Source: Rikenella sp031549665
GTDB lineage: Bacteria; Bacteroidota; Bacteroidia; Bacteroidales; Rikenellaceae
Direction of reading: 5' to 3'
NCBI GenBank assembly: GCA_031549665.1
Contig: JAVBPJ010000010.1
Span: 1-64,000 of the forward strand
Length of the DNA stretch: 64,000 nucleotides
Shown here: positions 16,198-24,841 of the stretch, one piece after another
Layout: every line of letters begins with the position of its first letter
Position numbering within the stretch: the stretch's first letter is position 1
The notes under the pieces: generated by a model
Seen by the model: only the letters and a program-made list of their open reading frames with translations
Told to the model about the DNA's origin: nothing
Databases searched by the model: none
Made by a program: the position numbers and the translations under genes

Positions 16198-17634
16198 TTA
16201 CAGTCCTACGGGATCAAAGACATCCCATGAGGTCGGTTTGACGGTTACGCCCAGGGTGAGCTTGCGCAGCGGCTGGAAGGGATTGAGGGTGCCTTCGCCG
16301 GTGATGTTGGCGCAAATCATGTACTGTACGCCCGCCTTGATGGAGTAGTTGGGGAACTTGGTTCCTATGGGGTTGGGCGAAACCCGGCCGCCGTTGGGAA
16401 CGGTGGAGATGCCGCTGATATCTACGGTCCCCGAGTTGTTGATGGCGTGGTTCAACGGAATGGGGTAGTAGTTGACCGTACCGTCGGCGGGAAGTACCAC
16501 CGAGGGGTTTTGGGCCAGCTTGGCGTTGCGGTAATCGGTGGTGTAGTAAACGGCCACTCCGATAACGGCCGTGGTGATCCCCGAGTCGGTCAGGCCGTTG
16601 TCGCGGTTTTCCCACAGGTAGAAGTAGCGGTTTTCCCAAGCATCGGCCGTGATGTTCTCCAGCAACGAGGCCGCGTAGGTGCCGCTATAGCCCGATACGG
16701 TGGGGTAATAGGTGGCTGCGCCCGATGAGTTGTCGCCGGGAACCGTCCATTGGAAATTGGTCGAGTTGTTCAGCCCCTGATAAAAACTGGTCGTTTTGGT
16801 GAAGTAGGCTTTGTCCCACGTTTTGCCGTTTTCGGCGGTGGTTTCGGCGTGCGGGAAGAGGTAGGTGGTGGCCGGAGCATTCAATATGAAGAGGCTTACC
16901 ACGCGGGTTTTGGTGGCTCCGATGTCGAAGCCCGAGGCGGCTTGTGCATCGACTTCTTCTGGTGTCTGTTGCGTATTATCGTCGCCGAAAGTTCCGTCCG
17001 TGTCGGTGTAGGCGTTGAAGAAACTGATGCTGGTGAAAGAAACACGGGCGGTGAGGAAACCCAGGTTGATGTAAGCCGAGGCGGTGTTGTCCACCAGGTT
17101 TTTGGCAATGGCGGCCGAACCCACGTGGAACAGGTTGGTGCCCGAGCCGGTGGTGGCCTGCGTGGGAGCCCCTGCGCTGATCAGGTTCCAGGTAACGCCC
17201 TGCATGGCTTGGAGGGCGGTAACCCCGGCGCCCTTGGACGCGATGGCCGAGGCAACGGCAAAACCGGCGGTTCCGGGAGTGGCCGGATTGCCCGAGTTGG
17301 TCAATACGTACACCTTGTCGGCGTTGGCGGTGATGGGAACGTTGTACGTTCCGTTGCCCGAGTCGTCGTAAACGGTGTAGAACACGGGGACGTCGAGCTC
17401 GTTGTTTGCGCGCAGGACAATGACCGACAGGTCTGTGTAGGCTGCTTCGGCCGTGAGGTCGGCTGCGCTGCCGTTGTTGGCTTTGGTCTTGAGCGAGGGA
17501 TCCCTGAAGTTGAGGGTCATCATCAACGGTTGTCCGTCTCCCGGGAGGGGATTTTTCCCGTCGAGTCCCTCTTTTTGGCAGCCGGTCAGGGCGATGGCGG
17601 CCAGGGCGCTGAATATGATTGATTTGAATTTCAT
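16198..17634 (-). CDS. Fimbrillin-like lipoprotein 1 (Mfa1/FimA-type)
   Basis: 478-residue lipoprotein; signal MKFKSIIFSALAA and lipobox ALTGC with Cys19. Shares with the two genes upstream the block PATTYLFPHAETTAENGKTW, the FYLWENRDNGLTDSGITTAVIGVAVYYT segment and the C-terminal SWDVFDPVGL strand used in donor-strand assembly of type V pili. Unlike its two paralogues it has no Arg between residues 50 and 70, where Arg-specific proteolysis matures fimbrillins. Third of three tandem copies, closest to the anchor gene. It could be a minor or tip/base subunit. Confidence 0.82.
   Translation of the reverse strand: MKFKSIIFSALAAIALTGCQKEGLDGKNPLPGDGQPLMMTLNFRDPSLKTKANNGSAADLTAEAAYTDLSVIVLRANNELDVPVFYTVYDDSGNGTYNVPITANADKVYVLTNSGNPATPGTAGFAVASAIASKGAGVTALQAMQGVTWNLISAGAPTQATTGSGTNLFHVGSAAIAKNLVDNTASAYINLGFLTARVSFTSISFFNAYTDTDGTFGDDNTQQTPEEVDAQAASGFDIGATKTRVVSLFILNAPATTYLFPHAETTAENGKTWDKAYFTKTTSFYQGLNNSTNFQWTVPGDNSSGAATYYPTVSGYSGTYAASLLENITADAWENRYFYLWENRDNGLTDSGITTAVIGVAVYYTTDYRNAKLAQNPSVVLPADGTVNYYPIPLNHAINNSGTVDISGISTVPNGGRVSPNPIGTKFPNYSIKAGVQYMICANITGEGTLNPFQPLRKLTLGVTVKPTSWDVFDPVGL
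16816..16870. repeat. Near-identical block shared by the three fimbrillin genes (copy 1)
   Basis: About 50 bp starting CCACGTTTTGCCG and running through the bases for FPHAETTAENGKTW are almost identical to 18317-18371 and 19850-19905, with only one to three differences, while flanking codons diverge. Confidence 0.7.
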
Positions 17635-17707
17635 TTCGAATGTGTGTTTTTAGTTCTCTGTGTCGTAAATGTTTTTTCTCGACAAATGTTGCGATCGAAG
17701 CTCCGTG

Positions 17708-19120
17708 TTAGAGAGTTACCGGATCGAAAACATCCCAGGTCGATTGTTCGATGGTCAGGCCAAGCGCCAAATCGCGGCGGGGCTGGAAGGGATTGAGTAC
17801 CCCGGCGCCGGTGATGTTGGCGTAGATCAGGTATTGCACTCCGCGTTTGGTCGAGTAGTTGGCAAACTTGCTGCCTGCGGCGTTCGGCGGGTTTACTCCG
17901 CTGCCGTTGACTCCGGTTCCGTCGGTGGTTCCGCTGGAGCCGTTATTCACGCCGTTGTTAAGTACGACGGGGTAGTATTGGATGGTTCCGTCGGCGGGCA
18001 GGTTCGGGTGGGTTGCGCGGTAACCGGCGGTGTAGTGTACTTCCGCAGCGATTACGGCAAGGGTGATCCCCGAATCTTTCAGGCCGTTGTCGCGGTTTTC
18101 CCATACGTAGAAGTACTGGTTGGCGACAACACCGCTTGCGGCGGCTTCCTTCAGCGAAGAGATGTAAGAGGCGTTGTAACCCGACATGGTGGGGAAGTAA
18201 TCGGCGGTTCCGTCGGTACCGTCCGTCATGTTCGCGTACTGGTAGGCGCTGGTGTTATCCCCGGCGTTGTCGATCCCTTGGTAGAAAGCGTCGGTTTTGG
18301 TGAACAGGGCCGAGCTCCACGTTTTGCCGTTTTCGGCGGTGGTTTCGGCGTGAGGGAAGAGGTGGGTGGTGGCCGGGGCATTCAGGATGAAGACCTCGGT
18401 AACTTTCGTGTTGGTCATATCAAATCCCGAGGCGGCTTGCGCATCGATTTCGTCCTGGGTTTGCACCTGGGTGGCGAAATCACTGCAGAAGAATTGAACG
18501 CCCTTGAACGATACGCGCGAAGCGACAAACCCCAGATTTACAACGGCCTCGGCGGTACCGTCGGTGAAGTCCATGGTGATGCTGCTGGTGAACCCGGTTT
18601 GGGTGAGGGTCGAAGAGCCGGGGGTGCCGGGAGTTGCCGTTTGGGTGGGAGAGCCTCCGTTAAGCAGGTCGATCGAGAAGGATTGAAAGATGCTTTTTAC
18701 CGACTCCGTGCCTTTGCCGCTTATCGCCACGGCAAGGTCGTTGGCGATGGTACCGCTGGTAGCGGGGTCGCCGCCGTTCACCAGTACGTATACTTCCGAG
18801 GCGTTTTCGGTGATCTCCATCGAGATGGTTTGGTCAACGATGGTTCCTCCCGCCGCAAAGGCGGTGTATAGGGGGTTGACGTCGTACTCGCCGTTGGCTT
18901 TCAGAACGTAAACCGTGGCATTGTTCATCAGGGCCTCGTTGTTGCGGCCGGCGGTGTTGTTTGCTTTGGTTTTTGCCTGCGAACTGGCGAAACCGAGATC
19001 CAGGACCAACGGACGACCGTTGCTCTTTACGCCTTCGCCGGGTGTGTTGCCGGCCTCTTTTTGGCAACCGATCAGGGTAACTGCTGCCAGGGCGCTAAGT
19101 ATGATTGATTTGAATTTCAT
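17708..19120 (-). CDS. Fimbrillin-like lipoprotein 2 (Mfa1/FimA-type)
   Basis: 470-residue lipoprotein with lipobox TLIGC (Cys19). The ATG at 19120 is chosen because it gives the lipoprotein signal shared with its paralogues; an in-frame ATG 14 codons upstream does not. Arg59 in AGR-NNEALMNNATVYVL fits the Arg-protease site that frees the mature subunit. Central FPHAETTAENGKTW block and C-terminal STWDVFDPVTL are conserved. 73-bp spacer to fimbrillin 1. Exported to the surface through the Lol route and polymerised by strand exchange, by analogy with characterised type V pili. Confidence 0.84.
   Translation of the reverse strand: MKFKSIILSALAAVTLIGCQKEAGNTPGEGVKSNGRPLVLDLGFASSQAKTKANNTAGRNNEALMNNATVYVLKANGEYDVNPLYTAFAAGGTIVDQTISMEITENASEVYVLVNGGDPATSGTIANDLAVAISGKGTESVKSIFQSFSIDLLNGGSPTQTATPGTPGSSTLTQTGFTSSITMDFTDGTAEAVVNLGFVASRVSFKGVQFFCSDFATQVQTQDEIDAQAASGFDMTNTKVTEVFILNAPATTHLFPHAETTAENGKTWSSALFTKTDAFYQGIDNAGDNTSAYQYANMTDGTDGTADYFPTMSGYNASYISSLKEAAASGVVANQYFYVWENRDNGLKDSGITLAVIAAEVHYTAGYRATHPNLPADGTIQYYPVVLNNGVNNGSSGTTDGTGVNGSGVNPPNAAGSKFANYSTKRGVQYLIYANITGAGVLNPFQPRRDLALGLTIEQSTWDVFDPVTL
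18317..18371. repeat. Near-identical fimbrillin block (copy 2)
   Basis: Second copy of the block described at 16816-16870, in fimbrillin 2. It offers a substrate for recombination between the tandem genes. Confidence 0.7.
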
Positions 19121-19189
19121 TTCGAGAATGTTGTTTTGTATGTTTCTTATGCGTTTGTGCAAAGGATGTGTTGTGTGTCAGGGCGACTG

Positions 19190-20671
19190 TTAGTTGCCTA
19201 TGGGGTAAATGGCGTCCCAGCCGGCCGTTTCCAGCTTCAGAACAAGGTTCAGGTTCGGCTCGAAGGGGTTGATGACACCCGATCCGGTGATGTTGGCGTA
19301 AACAAGGTACTGCACGCTCCGTTTGATGGAGTAGTCGGCAAACTTGCTTCCGGCGGCGTGCGGAGGGGTGATCCCGCTGCCGTTGACCCCGGTTCCGTTG
19401 GTGGTTCCGTTGGCGCCGTTGTTCACCTTGTCGTCGAACACGACGGTGTAGTAGAGTACCGTTCCGTCGGGGGCGAGTACGTCGCTCAGCGGAATAATCG
19501 TAGACGAGCCGGCGTCGGCGTTGGTAGCGTTGAGGGCGTCTACGAATGCCTGCATGTCGGCTTTGTAGGCGGCGGTATAGTACACCGCAACGCCGATGGT
19601 AGCCAGGGTGACGCCCGAATTCTTGATCCCGTTGTCGCGGTTTTCCCATACGTAGAAGTAGGGGCTTCCGACGGCGCCGTTGGTGATTGCTTCGGTCAAC
19701 GAGGCGGTGGCGATCCCGCTCGAGGTGCTGGCAGCGGGGAAGTAGGCGGCATCGGCGCCTGAGGCGTTATTGGGGTCGCTTTCTTGATAAGTGGCCCAGT
19801 TGCTGAGGCCCTGGTAGAAGGCGCTGGTTTTGGTAAACAGGGCTTCGCTCCACGTTTTGCCGTTTTCGGCGGTGGTTTCGGCGTGGGGGAAGAGGTAGGT
19901 GGTTTGCGGTGCGTTGAGTACCGAAACGCTCACCACGCGGGTTTTGTCGGTTCCGTCGCCCATGTCGAAGCCCGAGGCGGTCAAAGCGGCAATCTCGGCG
20001 GCGGTCCGGTTGGCGTCGGCGTTGGGTTTGGTGAAGTCGGCCTGGAAGAAGTTAACTCCCTTGATCGACACGCGGGCGGCTACGAACGAAAGCCGTACGG
20101 TGGCCGTGGCGGTGTTGTTCGTGAAGTTCATCGAGATGTTGTCGGTTTGGCCCGATTGGGTCAGGGTCGACGCGCCGGTAGCGGCGGTCTGCGTGGAAGC
20201 GTCGCTCGAATTGAGCAGGTCCAGCGAAACGCTCTCCAAAACGGATTTTACCGTGTTGTCGCCTTTGGCTGCAATGGCCGCGGCGATGCTCTCGGCGATG
20301 GTGCCGGTGGTGGCGGGGTTGCCGCCGTTTGCCAGTACGAAAATCTCGGTAGCCTGGTCGGTAATGGTGATGTCCACGTTTTGCGTGGCTGCGCTTCCGT
20401 TGGCGAATGACGCAAAGTAGACGGGGGCTACGTTCAGTTCGCCGTGTTGGTCGAGTACGTAAACCATCGCGTTGTTGAGGATGGCTTCGTCGGCGCGCGT
20501 GGCGTTGTTGGTTGCTTTGGTTTTGATGCTCGGTTCGCCGATGTTGAGTGCCAACGACATCGGGTGGCCTGCTCCGGTTTTGTTGGGAGTGTTTCCACCG
20601 AGCTGCTCCTTTTGACAGCCGACCAAAACGGTGGCTGCAAGGGCGCTAAGGATTAGGGTTTTGATGTTCAT
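19190..20671 (-). CDS. Fimbrillin-like lipoprotein 3 (Mfa1/FimA-type)
   Basis: 493-residue lipoprotein; lipobox VLVGC (Cys19) and predicted Arg cleavage at Arg59 (ATR-ADEAILNNAMVYVL). First and longest of the three tandem fimbrillins. Carries the same FPHAETTAENGKTW and FYVWENRDNGIKNSGVTLATIGVAVYYT blocks, but its C-terminus (GWDAIYPIGN) differs from the DVFDPV ending of the other two, which may affect which subunit it can join. 83 bp from the DUF3868 gene. Possibly the main shaft subunit, but order alone does not prove it. Confidence 0.84.
   Translation of the reverse strand: MNIKTLILSALAATVLVGCQKEQLGGNTPNKTGAGHPMSLALNIGEPSIKTKATNNATRADEAILNNAMVYVLDQHGELNVAPVYFASFANGSAATQNVDITITDQATEIFVLANGGNPATTGTIAESIAAAIAAKGDNTVKSVLESVSLDLLNSSDASTQTAATGASTLTQSGQTDNISMNFTNNTATATVRLSFVAARVSIKGVNFFQADFTKPNADANRTAAEIAALTASGFDMGDGTDKTRVVSVSVLNAPQTTYLFPHAETTAENGKTWSEALFTKTSAFYQGLSNWATYQESDPNNASGADAAYFPAASTSSGIATASLTEAITNGAVGSPYFYVWENRDNGIKNSGVTLATIGVAVYYTAAYKADMQAFVDALNATNADAGSSTIIPLSDVLAPDGTVLYYTVVFDDKVNNGANGTTNGTGVNGSGITPPHAAGSKFADYSIKRSVQYLVYANITGSGVINPFEPNLNLVLKLETAGWDAIYPIGN
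19850..19905. repeat. Near-identical fimbrillin block (copy 3)
   Basis: Third copy of the block described at 16816-16870, in fimbrillin 3. Confidence 0.7.
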
Positions 20672-20754
20672 CTTTGTGGGGTTGTTTTTTGTTTGCTGTT
20701 TTCTTGTTCGATTGTTCGGTTGTCTCTTTGGTTTTTCAGGGATTGGTTGGGGGA

Positions 20755-22092
20755 TTATTCAAGTTGTTTCAGGTTTTCGGCGGCTTGGGCGTCTCCGTTT
20801 TCGGCGGCCTGTTCGAGCCACGCCTTTGCCTGTATCGGACGATCGGTCATCAGGTAACAAACCCCGATGGAGTTCCAGGCCCGGGGGTCGTCGCATACTT
20901 TCATCAGCAGGGACAACGCGGTGTCGTACTCTTTTATTGCGATGTGTTCGATGGCCCGGTTGATTTTGTCGGCGGCTGTGTCGCCCACCACGTCGTAGTA
21001 GATCGAAATGTAGCAGGCGCTGCGCAGGTTGGGGTAGAAGTACTTCAGGATGTGGCGGTAGGGTTCGCCGTCAAGGAGCTTTTTCAGCCGGTTGTTACGG
21101 GTTTGTTTGGTTGCGGGGTCGACCAGGGGGGTGTTGTCGATAAAGGCCAGCACTTGGTCGCGGTATTTCATGTCGGACGAGGCGACCATGCGGCGCAGGC
21201 CGTCCCAGTTTTCGCCCCCGTTGTGGAGTTGGAAAATCGAATCGGGCAAACTGTCGATGTGTTGCTGCAGGTAGCCCTTGAGCGCCTGGGCGCGGGCTTC
21301 GGCCAACCTGATGTTCTGTTGCAGGTCTCCCTCGGGCGAGGCGTAGCCGGTGATGTCGATTTCGTTCATCCGGGTGAGCGGATTGCTGCGGATCTGCTTC
21401 ACGGCGTCGGTGATCAAATCCAGGGTCTTTTGGTTGACAAAGAGCGTGGGGTCGATTTCGGTGCGGGCCACCCGGAAATCGATGATCAGTTCGTCTTCCT
21501 TGAATTGCCACTTTTTGTGCACTTCGCTCACCTGCGCAACCGGAATGCGGGGCGTGTACTGCGGAACGAATTTGGCTTCGGGTTCGGCCTGGACGGCCAC
21601 CTCGGGCTTCGGCAGCAGGTTCGAGGCGAGCGGCTGCGGGTCGAGCGGTTGTTCGGTGCAGCACCCTTCCAGCTTCCGCTCCAGGCCCAGCGACGAACCG
21701 TACATCCATTCGCGCAGGGCGGTCTGGCTTTGGTAACGGGTTCCGACCCCCTGCTTCAACGGTTGTTCGGGGGCGGGTGTTTTGATGCCGGCCAACCAGC
21801 GCTGTTGGGTTTGGCGGCGTTGTTTGTTTTTGCCGATCACAACCATCGGATCCAGGCGGAGGGTGTCCGCGCCCGACCACAGGTAGGGGGTCAGCGAAAG
21901 TTTGTAGTTGCTTTTAACGGCTTTGCGGGCGGGTTCGGCGGTCAGGCCGACGGTTACCTGTTGGCCCTGTTGTTCTACCCGAACGTCGGAGATCTTCACC
22001 GCGAGCTTCGTGGCGGGCTGTTGCGCCGCATAACCCGGTGCGCACAGGCAGGCGCACAGAATCAGGGAAAGTATGCCGAATGGGTAGCGCAT
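20755..22092 (-). CDS. DUF3868 / OmpA-like fimbrial operon protein
   Basis: 445 residues with a signal peptide (1-23, ending GYAAQ). The first ~200 residues fit DUF3868 proteins of Bacteroidales fimbrial operons (VKISDVRVEQQGQQVTVGL...). Residues about 205-300 form an OmpA-like peptidoglycan-binding domain (DELIIDFRVARTEIDP, then EIDITGYASPEGD and NIRLAEARAQALKGYL). The C-terminal ~60 residues carry a TPR-like repeat (DTALSLLMKVCDDPRAWNSIGVCYLMTDRPIQAKAWLEQAA). Likely an envelope assembly or anchoring factor. One base after the DUF3575 stop. Confidence 0.82.
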   Translation of the reverse strand: MRYPFGILSLILCACLCAPGYAAQQPATKLAVKISDVRVEQQGQQVTVGLTAEPARKAVKSNYKLSLTPYLWSGADTLRLDPMVVIGKNKQRRQTQQRWLAGIKTPAPEQPLKQGVGTRYQSQTALREWMYGSSLGLERKLEGCCTEQPLDPQPLASNLLPKPEVAVQAEPEAKFVPQYTPRIPVAQVSEVHKKWQFKEDELIIDFRVARTEIDPTLFVNQKTLDLITDAVKQIRSNPLTRMNEIDITGYASPEGDLQQNIRLAEARAQALKGYLQQHIDSLPDSIFQLHNGGENWDGLRRMVASSDMKYRDQVLAFIDNTPLVDPATKQTRNNRLKKLLDGEPYRHILKYFYPNLRSACYISIYYDVVGDTAADKINRAIEHIAIKEYDTALSLLMKVCDDPRAWNSIGVCYLMTDRPIQAKAWLEQAAENGDAQAAENLKQLE

Positions 22093-22093
22093 G

Positions 22094-22660
22094 TTACTTG
22101 ATCAGGTAGGTAAGGGTGATCCCCACTTTGGTGGGGGCGGTGAACCAGTTGAAATTATCGCCCAAAAAGGGGCCGCAGCGGCTGCTGAGGTATTTGGCGT
22201 ATTCGGTCCAGACGATGCCGTAACCGAGGGTGGCTTCCAGGTTCCAGCGTTTGCCGAGGATCCACTGGTAGCCGTACGAAAGGCCCGCTCCGGCGGCCCA
22301 GCCCTGGTAACGGTAGTATTTTGCGTCTTTGTAGTAGGGAAGCGATATGCCGCCGATGTTGTATTCGGCATACCCGGCGTGCAGGCCGAAGAAATGGCCG
22401 TTGAAGGCTTCGCAGAGCCAGTAGCGGTACTCGGGCATCACGAGCCAGTGTTTCCACTTCTTGTTGTCGCTCCATGTCCAGGGGTTGTATCCCCAGGTCA
22501 GATCCAACGAACTCTTCCGCCCCAAAGCAACCTCTCCCCCGATGTTCAGGGTGGCGGTTGCCCAGTAGGCGACGTTGGTCTTTACTGCGATTTGCTGTCC
22601 GTGCGTAACGTTCAGGGACAGAGTTAGCAAAAAGAACAAAAAGAGCTTTTTAATTTTCAT
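22094..22660 (-). CDS. DUF3575 outer-membrane protein, first gene of fimbrial operon
   Basis: 188 residues, signal peptide MKIKKLFLFFLLTLSLNVTHG, then alternating aromatic-rich strands (AVKTNVAYWATATLNIGGEVALG, SLDLTWGYNPWTW, PEYRYWLCEAFNGHFFG) that fit DUF3575, a small outer-membrane-protein family found at the head of Mfa/Fim-like operons. It probably forms a small beta-barrel. No canonical TAnnTTTG box is visible in the 113 bp between its start and the palindrome at 22774, so operon control may use another factor. Confidence 0.85.
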   Translation of the reverse strand: MKIKKLFLFFLLTLSLNVTHGQQIAVKTNVAYWATATLNIGGEVALGRKSSLDLTWGYNPWTWSDNKKWKHWLVMPEYRYWLCEAFNGHFFGLHAGYAEYNIGGISLPYYKDAKYYRYQGWAAGAGLSYGYQWILGKRWNLEATLGYGIVWTEYAKYLSSRCGPFLGDNFNWFTAPTKVGITLTYLIK

Positions 22661-22773
22661 TTGGCACGCTTTGCGTCGGAAGTTCTGTGTTAAACGCTAA
22701 AACCTTGCGCTGGTTACAGAAAATTGGATTATTCGACAACAAGCCCCGCTTTCAAGCAAAAAACAGGCCAAAA

Positions 22774-22817
22774 CTGTTCAGGGGGGAAATTTTCATGAAA
22801 ATTTCCCCCCTGAACAG
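22774..22817 (-). terminator. 44-bp perfect palindrome, terminator of the radical SAM operon
   Basis: Both 22-base arms match without a mismatch and without a spacer, from CTGTTCAGGGG to CCCCTGAACAG around a central CATG. On the minus strand it is followed by TTTTGGCCTGTTTTTT, which fits an intrinsic terminator 27 bp past the radical SAM stop. It also sits just upstream of the fimbrial operon. Confidence 0.75.
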
Positions 22818-22844
22818 GTATTAAAATGAATGGGAATGCCCTTG

Positions 22845-23624
22845 TTAAGCCGTTACGAAGCTCTTTACCCCGGGAAGCCTCCGATGCAGTTGGGCTTCGA
22901 TCTCGAGCAGGCGTTCATGGGGGACTTTGGCCAGTCCCGAAGCGGGAGTCGCCCGGTCGAGCGTGTAGATCATCACCTCGGCGGGGGCGATTTTCTCGAT
23001 CGCGCCGATCCATGCTTCCACCTCGGCGGGAGTGCTGTTGTCGATCGGTTGGCCGTCGATGGTGCCTTGCAGGAAAAGGGTTTGGACCACCAATTCGCCG
23101 TGGAATGTTTGCATCAGCGCAATGGTTTCGTCCAACGGGCGGAGGTGTTGGGGCTGGTTGATGCGGGCGGCGGTCTCGGGCAGGGCCGAGTCGAGTTTGA
23201 GGATGTTGCGGTCGATGCGCATCAGGGCGCGGTGCACCGACTCGCGGTGAATCATCGTGGCGTTGCTCAACACGGCGATCTTTGCGCGGGGCGCCAGGCG
23301 GTCGCGCAGGGCGATGGTTCCGTCGATGATGGCCTCGAAGTCGGGGTGCATGGTGGGTTCCCCGTTGCCGGCGAAGGTGATGGCGTCGGGGAGGTCGCCC
23401 GTTCGGGCCAGCTCGTTCAGCCGCTTTTCGAGCGATTCGAGGACTTCGGCGGCGGAATTGAACGCTCCGGGCCGGGTGCGGTCGTTCCAGCCGCATTCGC
23501 AGTAGATGCAGTCGAAGTTGCAGAGCTTGCGGTTGGGTTTCAGCAGATTCACCCCGAGCGAACTGCCCAACCGCCGGCTCCGGATGGGACCGATGATGAT
23601 CGAATCGAACAGGAACGTACCCAT
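22845..23624 (-). CDS. Radical SAM protein (COG0731-like)
   Basis: 259 residues from the ATG at 23624. The [4Fe-4S] cluster motif CNFDCIYC is followed by a second nearby Cys (CEC), and the SAM-binding GNGEPTMHPDF replaces the usual GGEP. The LGVNLLKPNRKLCNFDCIYC run resembles radical SAM proteins grouped with wyosine-type enzymes, whose role in bacteria is unknown. It has no SPASM-type Cys-rich C-terminus, so it is not an anSME sulfatase maturase. Last gene of a seven-gene operon, 11 bp after the amidohydrolase. Confidence 0.85.
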   Translation of the reverse strand: MGTFLFDSIIIGPIRSRRLGSSLGVNLLKPNRKLCNFDCIYCECGWNDRTRPGAFNSAAEVLESLEKRLNELARTGDLPDAITFAGNGEPTMHPDFEAIIDGTIALRDRLAPRAKIAVLSNATMIHRESVHRALMRIDRNILKLDSALPETAARINQPQHLRPLDETIALMQTFHGELVVQTLFLQGTIDGQPIDNSTPAEVEAWIGAIEKIAPAEVMIYTLDRATPASGLAKVPHERLLEIEAQLHRRLPGVKSFVTA

Positions 23625-23635
23625 CGCAGGCGAAA

Positions 23636-24841
23636 TTAAATCAAACGGATCGAGGCGGTGTGGTCGGTCGGGCGCATCGTCTCGAAATCGATGCCGGTGA
23701 GCAGCACGGCTCCGGGATGTTTCCCGACGGCGAAGCTGCCGATCCGGTCTGCCACTCCCAGCCCCTCGGCGCCTCCCAGCGTGGCCCAGGTCAGGATCGC
23801 GCTCAGCGGGATCGACGGGTTGTTTTTGGCCAGCCACTTGATCTCTTCGACCATCGACAGCGAGGTGTTCGACGACAGGCTGTCGGTGCCCAGGGCTACC
23901 CGCACGCCGGCTTTGTAAAACATCTCGGCGGGCGGAAAGGCGCGCTCGATGTAGTAGTTCGAGCGGGGACACAGCACAAAGGTAACGTCGGTGAAGTGGC
24001 CGGTTACCTCCTTCAGGTCGGCCTCTTTCATCTGGGTGTTATGCACCAGCAGCATCGGCAGGCCGGCGGGCAGGCTTTCGACAAGCCTGCGCGGGTGCGA
24101 TCCGTAGGCGAGAAAATCGGGTTCCATGCCCGATTCGGTCATGAATTCGTACATCTCTCCCGTTCGGTCGAACAGCCCCAGTTCGGCGGGGGTCTCCATG
24201 AAGTGGATCGATACGCGGGGCGAATCGGCGCCCATCTTCAGCAGTTTGTCCGACATCAGGTAGGTGGAGTGGGGCGAGGGGGTGATCACCAGCCCCATCT
24301 CGCGCCCTACGGCTACGTTGGCCGTGTCGCGCCGGTATTGGGCTTCGGCCTGGTCGGGGGCGGGGGTGCCGAAGTATTCGGCAAAGGTGTGGTAGTACAG
24401 GCGGTGCTGGTCGCGGCTTTGCACCTTGGCGGGGAACGAGGTGGTGTCGTTGCTGATGTCGCCGCAGGCCTGTATGCCGTCGTTCCACATCTCCAGATCG
24501 CCCTCCACGGCGCGTTCGATTTGGAGTTCGCGGGGGTAGTTGTTGCGTTTGCCGATCACCTCTTTGATGAAAGATACCAATCCGGTTCCCTGCGAGATGG
24601 CTCCCTTGAAGAAGCTCAATTCCAGGTGGCAATGGGCGTTGGTCATTCCGGGAATGAGGATGCCGTTGTGGTGTTCGACTCCGGCCTGACGGTCGAGTTC
24701 GGCGGGGGTATCGAACCGCTCCACCGACAGCACCGCGCCGTCGGCATCGAAAGTAACCAGTCCGTTTTTGATCAGATTACCGTTCCCATCGAGGAGGTAA
24801 GGGGCGGAGAGCCGTCGAGTCTTTCGGGGCGTAGCGTTCAT
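23636..24841 (-). CDS. Amidohydrolase / aminohydrolase-family enzyme
   Basis: 401-residue metal-dependent hydrolase with the ATZ/TRZ-deaminase pattern: NAHCHLELS metal ligands, a His in ITPSPHSTY, IHFMETPAE (His plus Glu), and the Asp in ALGTDSLSSN. A deaminase acting on a purine-like or futalosine-like compound is the best general guess; the substrate is not recognisable. Its first 65 bp overlap the end of the DUF4296 gene; the family N-terminus (RLSAPYLLDGNGNLIKNG) starts inside the overlap, so most of it appears to be real. Confidence 0.82.
   Translation of the reverse strand: MNATPRKTRRLSAPYLLDGNGNLIKNGLVTFDADGAVLSVERFDTPAELDRQAGVEHHNGILIPGMTNAHCHLELSFFKGAISQGTGLVSFIKEVIGKRNNYPRELQIERAVEGDLEMWNDGIQACGDISNDTTSFPAKVQSRDQHRLYYHTFAEYFGTPAPDQAEAQYRRDTANVAVGREMGLVITPSPHSTYLMSDKLLKMGADSPRVSIHFMETPAELGLFDRTGEMYEFMTESGMEPDFLAYGSHPRRLVESLPAGLPMLLVHNTQMKEADLKEVTGHFTDVTFVLCPRSNYYIERAFPPAEMFYKAGVRVALGTDSLSSNTSLSMVEEIKWLAKNNPSIPLSAILTWATLGGAEGLGVADRIGSFAVGKHPGAVLLTGIDFETMRPTDHTASIRLI

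Noticed and set aside
22845..23624. Radical SAM protein as a sulfatase maturase for the sulfatase at 7252
   Set aside because: It is only 259 residues and lacks the Cys-rich C-terminal SPASM region required in anSME enzymes.
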